From the NCBI GenBank assembly GCA_964511945.1, contig CAZEHO010000001.1:62001-126000 (forward strand): DNA of 64,000 bases, written 5' to 3'. This document shows, piece by piece, positions 7,341-15,463 of this stretch (its first letter is position 1; each line of letters opens with the position of its first letter). This DNA is from CAZEHO01 sp964511945. GTDB taxonomy: Bacteria > Actinomycetota > Acidimicrobiia > Spongiisociales > UBA11373. The notes beneath the pieces are model-generated. The model was not told where the DNA came from. It worked only from the letters and a program-made list of their open reading frames with translations, and ran no database searches. The position numbers and the translations under genes were made by a program.

Positions 7341-9986
7341 TTAATGCTCGACGACGATCGGGTCCTGGGTATTGATCCAGCGCTGATTGCCGTCGGGATC
7401 CTTGAGGCGGAGGTACACGTAGTAGCTGCCTTCGGGAACACCGCTGGTGTCGAAGGTGCAGATGTTGCGGTCTTCGGGAATCCGCGGGCAGTCGAACCAG
7501 GCGCGGTCTCTCGAGTTTTCGGGGGTGGTGCCGTAGAAGTACTGGCGCTTGTACCTGCCGACCCAGTTGCCCGCCCTGTCGAAGATGAGCCGTACTGAGT
7601 CGTCGGCGGTGAGCGTTTCCGGCGTCAGAGTCATCGTGGCCGCGATGTGCTGGATCTGCACCGGTTGGTCGGTGATGACCCACTGCTGCTGGCCGGTCGT
7701 GATGTCCTTCAGCCGTATGTACACGTAGTACGAACCGTCGGGCACGTATCCGGTGTCCCAGTAGAAGGTGAGCGGATCGGCCAGGGTGGGCCGGACCTTG
7801 AAATAGGTCGGGTACTTGGGCCGGTACGGCGTGGTTCCGTAGAAGAAGTGGGCTCGCACGTTCGTGAGGTCGATCCCGGCCGGATCGAAGGTGAGGAACA
7901 CCTCCCAGTCGGCCGGATCCGGGCTCGCCGTCAGCGACGGCTGCTGGATCACGTGCCGGACCTCGATCGGGATCTGGTTCTCGACCCAGGTCTGCTCGCC
8001 TGTGATCGGGTCCTTGAGCCGCAGGTACACGTAGTACGTGCCTTCCGGCACCCGGGAGACATCCACCCGGCACGTCTGCGGAGTCTCGGCGAGCGGTGAG
8101 CAGGCGACCCACTCCTTGTCGTCTTTCTTCTTCGGGGTCGAGCCCATGAAGTAGAGCATGGACTGCCCGCTCACGTCGTGTCCTCCCGGATCGAACGTGA
8201 GGTCGAGCCACAGATCCACCTCGGTGCTGGCTGGTATCACCGACATCGGCAGGGGCGCCCGGCGGACCTCGACCGGGACGTCGCTGGTGACCCAGAAGAC
8301 GTTCCCCGCCGGATCGGACAGTTTCATGTGGAGGTAGTAGTCGTCCTCGGGGAGGGCGGCGGTGGCGAACTCACAGGTGCCGGGGGTGGCAAGGGGCGTG
8401 CACACAAATGCGGTGGCCCCGTTGGTGTGGTCCTGATCGGTGTCGTGGAAGAACTCCGTGGTGACCGGGTCGTTCTCCGGATCGGACGTCTCGTAGACGA
8501 CAGTCAGGGCTTTGTCGACCCGGTGGTTCCCGGTGAGTTTGACCCAGTCGATGAGGAACGGGACCCTGGTGTTGGATTCGTTGGGGTCGATGCGAAGCCA
8601 GTAGACGGGGCCGGCGGCTCCCCAGGCGCCACCGAGGTTGGTTGCCTCAGGTTCCAGGACATCACCACGAAGATCGATGGTGATCTCCTGCCAGCCGTCG
8701 TAGTCCCGGGTGTCCTCCGTGGTGCTGGAGAACTTGTCGCTGAACTTCTCGCCCGTCCACCAGTGGGCCCGCACGACACTGCCGAACCCCGGGGTCGGCT
8801 CGGTCGTGTCCTGGAGCCACATCCGGTAGGTCAGGTAGTAGAACCGCGTCGGATCGATCGGGATGTCCCGGTTGACGTCGAGCCGGACTCCCGGATCGGA
8901 GGTGGTGTTGGCGCCGTGCATGTTCCCGCCGGCGAACCACACCTCGTTGACGTTGTTGGTGAGTTCGACGTCGTCCGCTCCGCTCATGTCCCAGGGGTTG
9001 CCGCCGCGGCCGACATCGGTGTATGAAGGACCGGACGTGAAGCTCGGCGTCAGGAACTCACCGCGAGGTGGTCCGTTAACGGTGAGCATTCCGCCGGGGA
9101 ACACCGTTCCGTCCTGTTCCAACGCCAGGTAATAGGTCCCCGGGGGCAGGTTCGGTGTCCTCCACACCCTCTTGCCGCCGGTCATGCCCAGTCTGACTGG
9201 GGTGGCCCGATCGAGAGTATCTGAGGTGTCCATCAGCAGATCGACGGGTTCACCATTGTCGTTCCACCACACCCCGACCTCCGCTCCGGTCCTGCCGGGG
9301 GAGAGAGTCATGTAGTCGACTTCAACGGTGACGTCAGCGTGTGTCGCCGGTCGGAAGCGGAGGCCGGTGAACCCCCCGGCACCCCACGACAGCTTGCCCT
9401 GGGCGGCCGTGTTCTGACCGCCGAGCAGATCGAAGGTGTAGAAGCCGCAGCCCTCGTAGACCCTGATGCCGTGGGTCACCCCCCACTCGAGGGCGGACAG
9501 CTGCGAATCGCGATGCCAAGAGATCGTGGTCCAGGTGTATGGGTCCGGCTCATACCCCGAGAGGACCGACCGGTTGTTGAACGTGACACACATCCGAACA
9601 TTGACGTAGCGGTACGTCGGATCGAACGGGATGCCGGCGAACTCCTCGGGGACCGGGATCGTGCCCGGTTCGGTGAAGTTGTTGACCCGGATCGCGGCAT
9701 TGGTATTGGAAGCCCCTGCCGACAGCGGCTGGGTGGTGCCGCTGAACCAGCCGCCGGCGATCTGCGGGTTCGTCCACAGAGATTGCGAGGTCTCCCAGCC
9801 GAGGTGGTCCTCGGACGAAAAGTCCCAGAAGTGCCCGCGGAAGCGGCTGGAGAAATCGTCTGCCGGGAGGATCGTGCCGGGAGTCACGGCGGTGACCTGA
9901 GGGTCCGGATCCACGGCTGCGGCGGTCGGGGCAAGGACCCCGACGGTCATGACGGCGGCGAGAAGAAGCAGCAGCGTTCGGCGCAT
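7341..9986 (-). CDS. Large secreted multi-module protein with a repeated C-terminal domain
   Basis: 881 aa with a clear signal peptide (MRRTLLLLLAAVMTVGVLAPTAAA). The N-terminal half looks like beta-sandwich or carbohydrate-binding modules: segments ending in FLIDWVKLTGN resemble family-type jelly rolls, but this is inference. The C-terminal half has at least four modules of roughly 105-115 residues, each ending in a version of VPEGSYYVYLRLKDP-TG-Q-WV-PIEV-H (ends near residues 590, 695, 785 and 881). A fifth, more divergent copy may end in NLPPGTYYLAL near residue 300. No catalytic motif is recognised. A surface adhesin, polymer-binding protein or S-layer-like component is possible. A hairpin lies just beyond its stop. 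Confidence 0.75.
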   Translation of the reverse strand: MRRTLLLLLAAVMTVGVLAPTAAAVDPDPQVTAVTPGTILPADDFSSRFRGHFWDFSSEDHLGWETSQSLWTNPQIAGGWFSGTTQPLSAGASNTNAAIRVNNFTEPGTIPVPEEFAGIPFDPTYRYVNVRMCVTFNNRSVLSGYEPDPYTWTTISWHRDSQLSALEWGVTHGIRVYEGCGFYTFDLLGGQNTAAQGKLSWGAGGFTGLRFRPATHADVTVEVDYMTLSPGRTGAEVGVWWNDNGEPVDLLMDTSDTLDRATPVRLGMTGGKRVWRTPNLPPGTYYLALEQDGTVFPGGMLTVNGPPRGEFLTPSFTSGPSYTDVGRGGNPWDMSGADDVELTNNVNEVWFAGGNMHGANTTSDPGVRLDVNRDIPIDPTRFYYLTYRMWLQDTTEPTPGFGSVVRAHWWTGEKFSDKFSSTTEDTRDYDGWQEITIDLRGDVLEPEATNLGGAWGAAGPVYWLRIDPNESNTRVPFLIDWVKLTGNHRVDKALTVVYETSDPENDPVTTEFFHDTDQDHTNGATAFVCTPLATPGTCEFATAALPEDDYYLHMKLSDPAGNVFWVTSDVPVEVRRAPLPMSVIPASTEVDLWLDLTFDPGGHDVSGQSMLYFMGSTPKKKDDKEWVACSPLAETPQTCRVDVSRVPEGTYYVYLRLKDPITGEQTWVENQIPIEVRHVIQQPSLTASPDPADWEVFLTFDPAGIDLTNVRAHFFYGTTPYRPKYPTYFKVRPTLADPLTFYWDTGYVPDGSYYVYIRLKDITTGQQQWVITDQPVQIQHIAATMTLTPETLTADDSVRLIFDRAGNWVGRYKRQYFYGTTPENSRDRAWFDCPRIPEDRNICTFDTSGVPEGSYYVYLRLKDPDGNQRWINTQDPIVVEH

Positions 9987-9993
9987 GCGACTA

Positions 9994-10023
9994 CTTTCGG
10001 CAGCCAGATAGGGACAACTTGAG
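9994..10023 (-). promoter_or_regulatory. Possible sigma-28-like promoter of the large secreted protein
   Basis: On the minus strand CTCAAGTT (10023-10016) and GCCGAAAG (10001-9994) are separated by 14 bases, resembling the flagellar/sigma-28 pattern (AAGTT ... GCCGAWA). The downstream element ends seven bases before the ATG at 9986, so the transcript would be nearly leaderless. There is no clear Shine-Dalgarno, which fits. This is a pattern match only. Confidence 0.3.
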
Positions 10024-10166
10024 CAATCTCGCCACGCTCGGTGGTTTGGGCGAGTGCGGCCGGCTCCCGATCCGCTGCGTACGGTTCGAGATCACGCACA
10101 CCCTCCCGGTGGCTCGGGGCGGCACGATAGCCGATCGGCCACCACCACGGCGGTAGCCTCGGACCA

Positions 10167-10553
10167 ATGGATCGGCAGCGGTTTCGATCGGGTTCGCCCT
10201 ACGAGGAGGCCTACGGGTTCTCCCGCGCAATCCGGGTCGGGGACCGGGTGCTCGTGGCCGGCACTGCTCCGATCCCCGAGCAGGGGGAGGAGCTGCCCTC
10301 GACCGCCTACGGACAGATGCTGCTGTGTGGCGAGATCGCCCTCGCCGCCCTCCACCAAGCCGGCGCCGGTCCCGCCGATGTGGTGCGGACCCGGATGTTC
10401 ATCGTCGATCCCGCTGACGCCGATGAGGTCGGCCGCGCCCACGGCGAGGTCTTCGGAGCGGCGTCCCCGGTGGCGACGATGGTGGTCGTGGCGGGGCTGC
10501 TCGACCCGCAATGGCTGGTCGAGATCGAGATCGAGGCACTGCTCCGGCAGTGA
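10167..10553 (+). CDS. RidA/YjgF-family protein
   Basis: 128 aa, the normal length of this trimeric family. Archetypal RidA hydrolyses reactive enamine/imine intermediates released by PLP-dependent dehydratases; divergent members may do other reactions. Visible family features are YGFSRAIRVGDRVLVAGTAP, the central QMLLCGEIALAALHQAGA helix, DVVRTRMFIVD and the C-terminal VEIEIEALL. The arginine in VVRTRMF corresponds to the conserved substrate-carboxylate binder. It is a stand-alone gene 76 bases ahead of rpsO. A PLP-dependent dehydratase is encoded at 39.9 kb in this window. Confidence 0.9.
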   Translation: MDRQRFRSGSPYEEAYGFSRAIRVGDRVLVAGTAPIPEQGEELPSTAYGQMLLCGEIALAALHQAGAGPADVVRTRMFIVDPADADEVGRAHGEVFGAASPVATMVVVAGLLDPQWLVEIEIEALLRQ

Positions 10554-10629
10554 TCACGAACCGCAGGTTGGGGCCGGGCGGCGGGGTGCTACACTGCCGG
10601 TCGCCGGACAACCGCTCCGGCGCGTTCCC

Positions 10630-10887
10630 ATGAAGAGCACTCAGACGATCATCGACGAATTCGGCACGCACGCCACCGACACCGGCTCGCCCGAGGTCCA
10701 GGTTGCGCTGCTCTCCGAACGGATCAACCACCTCACCGAGCACCTGAAGGTTCATAAGAAGGACCATCACAGCCGGCGGGGGCTGCTGATGTTGGTCGGC
10801 AAACGTCGTCGCCTGCTCGACTACCTGCGAGATCAGGATGTTGAGCGGTACCGGACCGTCATCGCACGGCTCGGGCTGCGGCGCTGA
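10630..10887 (+). CDS. rpsO: 30S ribosomal protein S15
   Basis: 85 aa, about four residues shorter at the N-terminus than the usual 89. It carries the diagnostic TGSPEVQVALLSERINHLTEHLKVHKKDHHSRRGLL and RRRLLDYLRDQDVERY. S15 binds 16S rRNA helices 20-22 early in 30S assembly and in many bacteria represses its own mRNA. No in-frame start gives the extra residues, and no Shine-Dalgarno is apparent. GC-rich sequence directly upstream could fold into an autoregulatory structure, but I cannot define one. The rpsO-pnp order is the classical one. Confidence 0.96.
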   Translation: MKSTQTIIDEFGTHATDTGSPEVQVALLSERINHLTEHLKVHKKDHHSRRGLLMLVGKRRRLLDYLRDQDVERYRTVIARLGLRR

Positions 10888-10891
10888 GTGA

Positions 10892-10911
10892 GGGCGGCCG
10901 AAGGGCCGCCC
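10892..10911 (+). terminator. Hairpin after rpsO (terminator or attenuator)
   Basis: GGGCGGCC pairs with GGCCGCCC over a four-base loop, starting four bases after the rpsO stop and followed by CTCGTTCGTTT, a weakly T-rich tract. In other bacteria a leaky terminator or RNase III site sits between rpsO and pnp. Confidence 0.6.
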
Positions 10912-10959
10912 CTCGTTCGTTTCTGGGTCCGCCTGCAGCGGTTCCCGGCCAGAAGCCAC

Positions 10960-11037
10960 GGGGGAAGTGCCAGTTGCTAGTTGCCACCTCTCGATCCTCT
11001 CGAGGTGTGACCACTGGTAATTGGCTCGCTCTCCCCC
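10960..11037 (+). promoter_or_regulatory. Long imperfect stem-loop in the pnp leader
   Basis: CCAGTTGCTAGTTGCCACCTC pairs imperfectly with GAGGTGTGACCACTGGTAATTGG across an 11-base loop, with an outer GGGGGA/TCCCCC clamp. It ends seven bases before the pnp Shine-Dalgarno AAGGAGA. E. coli pnp autoregulates through an RNase III-cut leader hairpin, so a similar role is a reasonable inference. Its CAGTTGCYAGTTGCC arm resembles repeat arms near 16.88 and 16.98 kb. Confidence 0.5.
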
Positions 11038-11059
11038 AAACACAAGGAGAGAGCAGAGC

Positions 11060-13468
11060 GTGCATCAGCACATCGTGCGCGGCGCCGTTGGTGGCGTCGA
11101 GATCGAATTCCGGGCCGGGGCACTGGCCCTTCAGGCGGACGGCGCCGTTGTCGCCGCCGTCGGTGACACCGAAGTCCTGACCGCGGCCACCGCGAGCCGG
11201 GGTCTGCGCGAAGGCGCCGACTTCTTCCCACTGACCGTCGACGTCGAGGAGCGGATGTATGCCGCCGGGAAGATCCCGGGGTCATTCTTCCGTCGCGAGG
11301 GCCGCGCCACCGAGCGCGCCATCTTGACCTGCCGGCTCATCGACCGGCCGCTGCGTCCCAGCTTTCGGGAGGGATTCCGCTGCGAGACGCACATCGTCGC
11401 CACCGTCCTTTCGGTCGACGACGTGAACCCTTATGACATCGTCGCCCTCAACGGGGCATCCGCCGCCCTGACCATCAGCCCGATCCCGTTCGAGGGTCCG
11501 ATCGGAGCGGTCGCGATGGCCTACAGCGACGGCGAGTGGATCGTCATGCCGAGCTTCGAGCAGATCGAAGGTTCGGTGTTCCACATGGTGGTCGCCGGCA
11601 AGCGCAACGAAGAGGGCCAGGTCGACATCGCCATGGTCGAGGCCGGTGCGACCGAGAACGCCATGCGGCTCATCGCCGACGGGCAGCCGCCGACCAACGA
11701 GGACGCTGTTGCCCGCGGGCTCGATGAGGCCAAGGCGCACATCGCGACGATCCTCGACCTTCAACTCGAACTGAAGGAACTCATCGGGGAGATCCCCGAG
11801 GTCGAGTTCCCGCTGGTCAGCGACTACAGCGATGAGATCCTGGAGCGGGTCGAAGCCGCAGCAGCTTCGAAGCTGGGCGACGTCGTTCAGATTGCCGGGA
11901 AGCAGGAGCGCAACGAGGCCGAGGCCGCAGCGCTCGAGGCCACCCTGGCCGAGCTCGGCATCGATGACGAGCACGAGGACTTCGGAGCCGCCAAGAAGGC
12001 GTTCCGTTCGGTCCTCAAGAAGATCATGCGCAAGCGCGTCATCGACGAGGGTGTCCGGCTCGACGGGCGGGGCGTCACCGATGTCCGGCCGATCACCGTT
12101 GAGATCGGCACCGTCGCCCGGGCCCACGGCTCGGGGCTCTTCCAGCGTGGCGAGACCCAGGTGCTCAACGTCAGCACGCTGGGCATGCTGCGCATGGAGC
12201 AGATGCTCGACACCATCTCGCTCGAAGAGTCGAAGCGCTACATGCACCACTACAACTTCCCGCCGTTCTCCACCGGTGAGACCGGATTCATGCGGGGCCC
12301 GAAGCGCCGCGAGATCGGCCACGGCGCCCTCGCTGAGAAGGCACTGCTCCCTGTCATCCCCACCGCAGACGAGTTCCCCTACGCATTCCGGCTCGTTTCC
12401 GAGGTGCTCAGCTCGAACGGGTCCAGCTCGATGGCGTCGGTCTGCGGATCGACTCTTTCGCTGATGGACGCCGGGGTGCCGATCGTGGCGCCGGTCGCCG
12501 GTGTGGCGATGGGGCTCATTGCCTCCGACGATGAGTTCGTCACCCTCACCGACATCCTCGGTGTCGAGGACTTCCTTGGTGACATGGACTTCAAGGTCGC
12601 CGGCACCGCCGATGTGATCACCGCGCTGCAGCTCGATACCAAGATCGAGAGCCTGCCGGCCGAGGTGCTCACCCAGGCACTCGATCAGGCCCGCGACGCC
12701 CGGCTCCACATCCTCGGCGAGATGACCGCGGTGATTCCTGAGCCCCGGACCGATCTCAACCCGAATGCTCCCCGGATCGAAGCGATTTCGATTCCCAAGG
12801 ACAAGATCGGCGAGGTCATCGGGCCCAAGGGCAAGATCATTCGCGAGATCGAAGAGGAGACCGGAGCCACTCTCGAGATCGAGGACGACGGCACCGTGCG
12901 CGTCGGTGCGACCGACGGGCCCAGCATGGAGGCCGCCCGCGACCGGGTGCTCGCCATCGCCTTCCCGCCCGAGCCCGAGTTGGGCAAGGAGTACGAGGGT
13001 GAGGTCGTGAACATCACGTCGTTCGGCGCCTTCATCAACATCCTGCCGGGTCGTGACGGCCTGCTGCACATCTCCAAGATCGGCGGCGGCAAGCGCATCG
13101 ACAAGGTCGAGGACGTCTACAACCTCGGCGACAAGGTCGAGGTCGTGGTCCGCGACATCGACCGTGGTGGCAAGGTCAGCCTGGACCTGGCCGGCGCACC
13201 GGTTCCGGAGCCGGGTGAGGGTGGCGACGAGCGTCCTTCCGGCGGCCGTGACCGCGACCGGGATCGTGATCGGGGCGGTCGGGACCGTGACCGCGATCGG
13301 GATCGAGGCCGCGGTGATCGTGGCGGTCGGGACCGTGACCGTGACCGTGATCGCAATCGTGGCGACCGTGATCGCCGGGAACGCCGTCCCCGCTCCGAGC
13401 AGCGGGACGAAGGCAAGGCGGGCCGGACCGTCGTCTCCTTCGAAGACGAGTTCAAGAAGGGGTTGTAG
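11060..13468 (+). CDS. pnp: Polyribonucleotide nucleotidyltransferase (PNPase)
   Basis: PNPase is the trimeric 3'-5' phosphorolytic exoribonuclease of RNA decay. GTG 11060 lies nine bases after AAGGAGA. The order is RNase PH domain 1 (LTVDVEERMYAAGKIPGSFFRREG), helical linker, RNase PH domain 2 (from about residue 330, with FPPFSTGETGFMRGPKRREIGHG), KH domain near 578-635 (VIGPKGKIIREIEEETGA) and S1 domain near 642-712 (GEVVNITSFGAFINILPGRDGLLHIS). A tail from about residue 725 to 790 is almost pure Arg-Asp-Gly, likely a flexible RNA- or protein-binding region. 802 aa is longer than typical because of this tail. Confidence 0.96.
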   Translation: MHQHIVRGAVGGVEIEFRAGALALQADGAVVAAVGDTEVLTAATASRGLREGADFFPLTVDVEERMYAAGKIPGSFFRREGRATERAILTCRLIDRPLRPSFREGFRCETHIVATVLSVDDVNPYDIVALNGASAALTISPIPFEGPIGAVAMAYSDGEWIVMPSFEQIEGSVFHMVVAGKRNEEGQVDIAMVEAGATENAMRLIADGQPPTNEDAVARGLDEAKAHIATILDLQLELKELIGEIPEVEFPLVSDYSDEILERVEAAAASKLGDVVQIAGKQERNEAEAAALEATLAELGIDDEHEDFGAAKKAFRSVLKKIMRKRVIDEGVRLDGRGVTDVRPITVEIGTVARAHGSGLFQRGETQVLNVSTLGMLRMEQMLDTISLEESKRYMHHYNFPPFSTGETGFMRGPKRREIGHGALAEKALLPVIPTADEFPYAFRLVSEVLSSNGSSSMASVCGSTLSLMDAGVPIVAPVAGVAMGLIASDDEFVTLTDILGVEDFLGDMDFKVAGTADVITALQLDTKIESLPAEVLTQALDQARDARLHILGEMTAVIPEPRTDLNPNAPRIEAISIPKDKIGEVIGPKGKIIREIEEETGATLEIEDDGTVRVGATDGPSMEAARDRVLAIAFPPEPELGKEYEGEVVNITSFGAFINILPGRDGLLHISKIGGGKRIDKVEDVYNLGDKVEVVVRDIDRGGKVSLDLAGAPVPEPGEGGDERPSGGRDRDRDRDRGGRDRDRDRDRGRGDRGGRDRDRDRDRNRGDRDRRERRPRSEQRDEGKAGRTVVSFEDEFKKGL

Positions 13469-13514
13469 GCGCACCGAACGGAGCGGCGGGCGCCCCGTCG
13501 CTACTCACCTCTAC

Positions 13515-13542
13515 GAAGCGCCGCCTTTCGGGGCGGCGCTTC
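13515..13542 (+). terminator. Strong 11-bp hairpin after pnp
   Basis: GAAGCGCCGCC pairs perfectly with GGCGGCGCTTC over a six-base TTTCGG loop, 46 bases past the pnp stop. It is the expected terminator of the pnp transcript. The T-run is weak. Confidence 0.8.
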
Positions 13543-13584
13543 TGCGTGAACGACCCGGAGCGAGGACGCAGTAGCTTGCAGCGG

Positions 13585-14763
13585 ATGGAGCAGCCCACCC
13601 CCGATGCCGGCACCCTCCGGTTTCAGACCGGACGGGTGGCGACCGTGGCCGGCGGCCACGCGGTACACGACACCTACGTGGCCTTTCTGCCGCCCCTGCT
13701 GCCGGTCTTCGTCGAGCAGATGGCGCTGTCGAACACCGGGGCGGGAGTGCTGTCGGCCTTCGTACAGTTGCCGTCGTTGCTGCAGGCGTTTATCGGGCAT
13801 ATCGCCGACCGGCGGACTCTGCGAGGCGCGGTCATTGCAGCGCCGGCGATCGCGGCCGGGCTGATGAGCATGCTCGGCTGGGCGGGCAGCTATGCAGTCA
13901 TCGCACTGCTGCTGGCGGTTGTCGGATTCAACTCGGCGGTCTTTCACGCCGTCGCTCCGCCGCTGGTGGGCCGGCTGTCGGGGTCCCGGCTCGGCCGGGG
14001 CATGGCCTTTTTCATGGTCGGGGGCGAGTTGGGGCGCACCCTGGGCCCGCTGATCGTCGCCAGCACCCTGGCCCTGATCAGCCTGCGCGGCATGGCGGTG
14101 CTGATGGTGATCGGGTTTGCGGCATCGGCGGTGCTCTACCGGCAGCTCCGGCACGCTGATCTGCGGCCTCCCGGAGCAGGGGAGCGGCCGCCGTGGCGGG
14201 TCGGGCTCCGCCTCATGGGCCCGGCGATGGTGGTGCTCGGCGGACTGGTGTTCTCCCGGAGCTTCACCATGGTCGCCACCGGGGTGTATCTCCCGATCTA
14301 CCTGACCAGCGAGGGCGCATCGCTGTGGGTCGCCGGGGCGGCGCTTTCACTGCTGGAGGCGGCCGGTGTAGCCGGTGCGCTGATCGGCGGGTGGGTGAGC
14401 GACCGGGTGGGGCGGCGGCCCGTGCTGGTGTTCGGCCACGTCGGGGCACCGCTGCTGTTGGTGTGGTTCCTGGTCGCCGACGGCTGGCTCAGGGTCCCGC
14501 TGCTGATCCTGCTCGGCTTTGTGCTGCTGTCGATCCAGCCGGTGAATCTGGCGATGGCCCAGGAGGTGGCCGCTCCGGAGAGCAGAGCGTTTGCCAACGG
14601 GGTCTACCTGTCGATCAGCTTCGGCATTCGGATGGTGGCGACGGCGGTGTTCGGGGTGTTTGCCGACGTCTTCGGGCTCACCCCGGCATTCGTCGTCGGC
14701 GCCGTGCTGATGCTGTGCGGGTCGCTGCTGGTGCCACTGATTCCGTCGAGATCGGGGAGTTAA
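13585..14763 (+). CDS. MFS transporter, fosmidomycin-resistance (Fsr)-like
   Basis: 392 aa with about 12 hydrophobic segments. The N-terminal GHAVHDTYVAFLPPLLPVFVEQM matches the Fsr-type signature and GGWVSDRVGRRPVLVFG is a major-facilitator loop 2-3-like motif. Such proteins are proton-driven exporters of drugs or small metabolites; the substrate is unknown. ATG 13585 is taken. A GTG at 13546 is possible but overlaps the pnp terminator region, and neither start has a strong Shine-Dalgarno. The gene ends 10 bases before the LexA box of imuA, so read-through could reach the SOS genes. Confidence 0.8.
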   Translation: MEQPTPDAGTLRFQTGRVATVAGGHAVHDTYVAFLPPLLPVFVEQMALSNTGAGVLSAFVQLPSLLQAFIGHIADRRTLRGAVIAAPAIAAGLMSMLGWAGSYAVIALLLAVVGFNSAVFHAVAPPLVGRLSGSRLGRGMAFFMVGGELGRTLGPLIVASTLALISLRGMAVLMVIGFAASAVLYRQLRHADLRPPGAGERPPWRVGLRLMGPAMVVLGGLVFSRSFTMVATGVYLPIYLTSEGASLWVAGAALSLLEAAGVAGALIGGWVSDRVGRRPVLVFGHVGAPLLLVWFLVADGWLRVPLLILLGFVLLSIQPVNLAMAQEVAAPESRAFANGVYLSISFGIRMVATAVFGVFADVFGLTPAFVVGAVLMLCGSLLVPLIPSRSGS

Positions 14764-14773
14764 CACCACTCGT

Positions 14774-14793
14774 AATCGAACACATGTTCGATT
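14774..14793. promoter_or_regulatory. LexA (SOS) box in front of imuA-imuB
   Basis: AATCGAACACATGTTCGATT has 8-bp perfect arms around ACAT and matches the actinobacterial SOS box TCGAAC-N4-GTTCGA. It ends 16 bases before the imuA ATG, where bound LexA would block initiation. The same operator type precedes dnaE2 at 43941. Confidence 0.92.
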
Positions 14794-14809
14794 AACCTGA
14801 GCCGTCCCG

Positions 14810-15463
14810 ATGGGAGTGCTGGTGGACGGCGTGATCGATGCTGCGGCGATGATGCAGCCCGATGACGCGCCCGTACTGCTGACCGCCGAACCGGGCCGGG
14901 TGGTCGGGTTGGTGGGTCCGGCGGGATATGGGCTCACCCGGCTCGGCTTGTCGATGCTGGCCCATCCTTCCGCTGCAGGACAGGTTGCCGTCATCGACGT
15001 CCGGGGCTGGATGTCCCCCGAAGCGGCCTGGGAAGTGGGGGTCACCCCGGAACGGCTGGTGGTGGTGCGCTGCAGTGATCGGTCGGTGTGGCCCAAGGTG
15101 GTGGCGGCGCTGGTCGAAGGTCTTCCTGCGATCTACGCCGAGGTCCCCGCTGGGGTCGACGATGCCACCCTGCGGCGACTCGGTGCACTGACCCGGTCCC
15201 GGCGGGCTGCTCTCCTGCTTCGCCCCCTCCGCGGCGGGCTCCCCTCCGGGCTGGCTCATCTCCACCTCGATGCCCGGGAGGTGGTCTGGGGCGGGGCGGA
15301 CCGGGGCCATGTGCGGCTGACCCGCCGCCACCTCTCACTGCTGGCCAGAGGGCGGGCCACTCGGGGAATCGAACGGATGGTCGAGGTCGAAGATGACGGA
15401 ACGCACGCTCTGCGTGTGGTTTCCGGACTGGCAGCTGCGCCGGCCGGACGCGCCGCAGGATAG
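14810..15463 (+). CDS. imuA: ImuA-like SOS mutasome protein
   Basis: 217 aa. The N-terminal region VVGLVGPAGYGLTRLGLSML (about residues 29-48) looks like a decayed RecA-type Walker A in which the Lys-Ser/Thr is lost, as in the ImuA' group that supports translesion synthesis without ATPase activity. Identity comes mostly from the position directly behind a LexA box and ahead of imuB, because ImuA' sequences are divergent. The 3' end overlaps imuB by 71 bases in another frame, which implies coupled translation. ImuA, ImuB and DnaE2 form the damage-inducible mutagenic replisome of many actinobacteria. Confidence 0.8.
   Translation: MGVLVDGVIDAAAMMQPDDAPVLLTAEPGRVVGLVGPAGYGLTRLGLSMLAHPSAAGQVAVIDVRGWMSPEAAWEVGVTPERLVVVRCSDRSVWPKVVAALVEGLPAIYAEVPAGVDDATLRRLGALTRSRRAALLLRPLRGGLPSGLAHLHLDAREVVWGGADRGHVRLTRRHLSLLARGRATRGIERMVEVEDDGTHALRVVSGLAAAPAGRAAG

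Noticed and set aside
11282..13474. A 730-codon open frame on the minus strand opposite pnp
   Set aside because: It is a shadow of the GC-rich pnp gene, with low-complexity Asp/His/Arg composition and no motif. pnp itself is certain.
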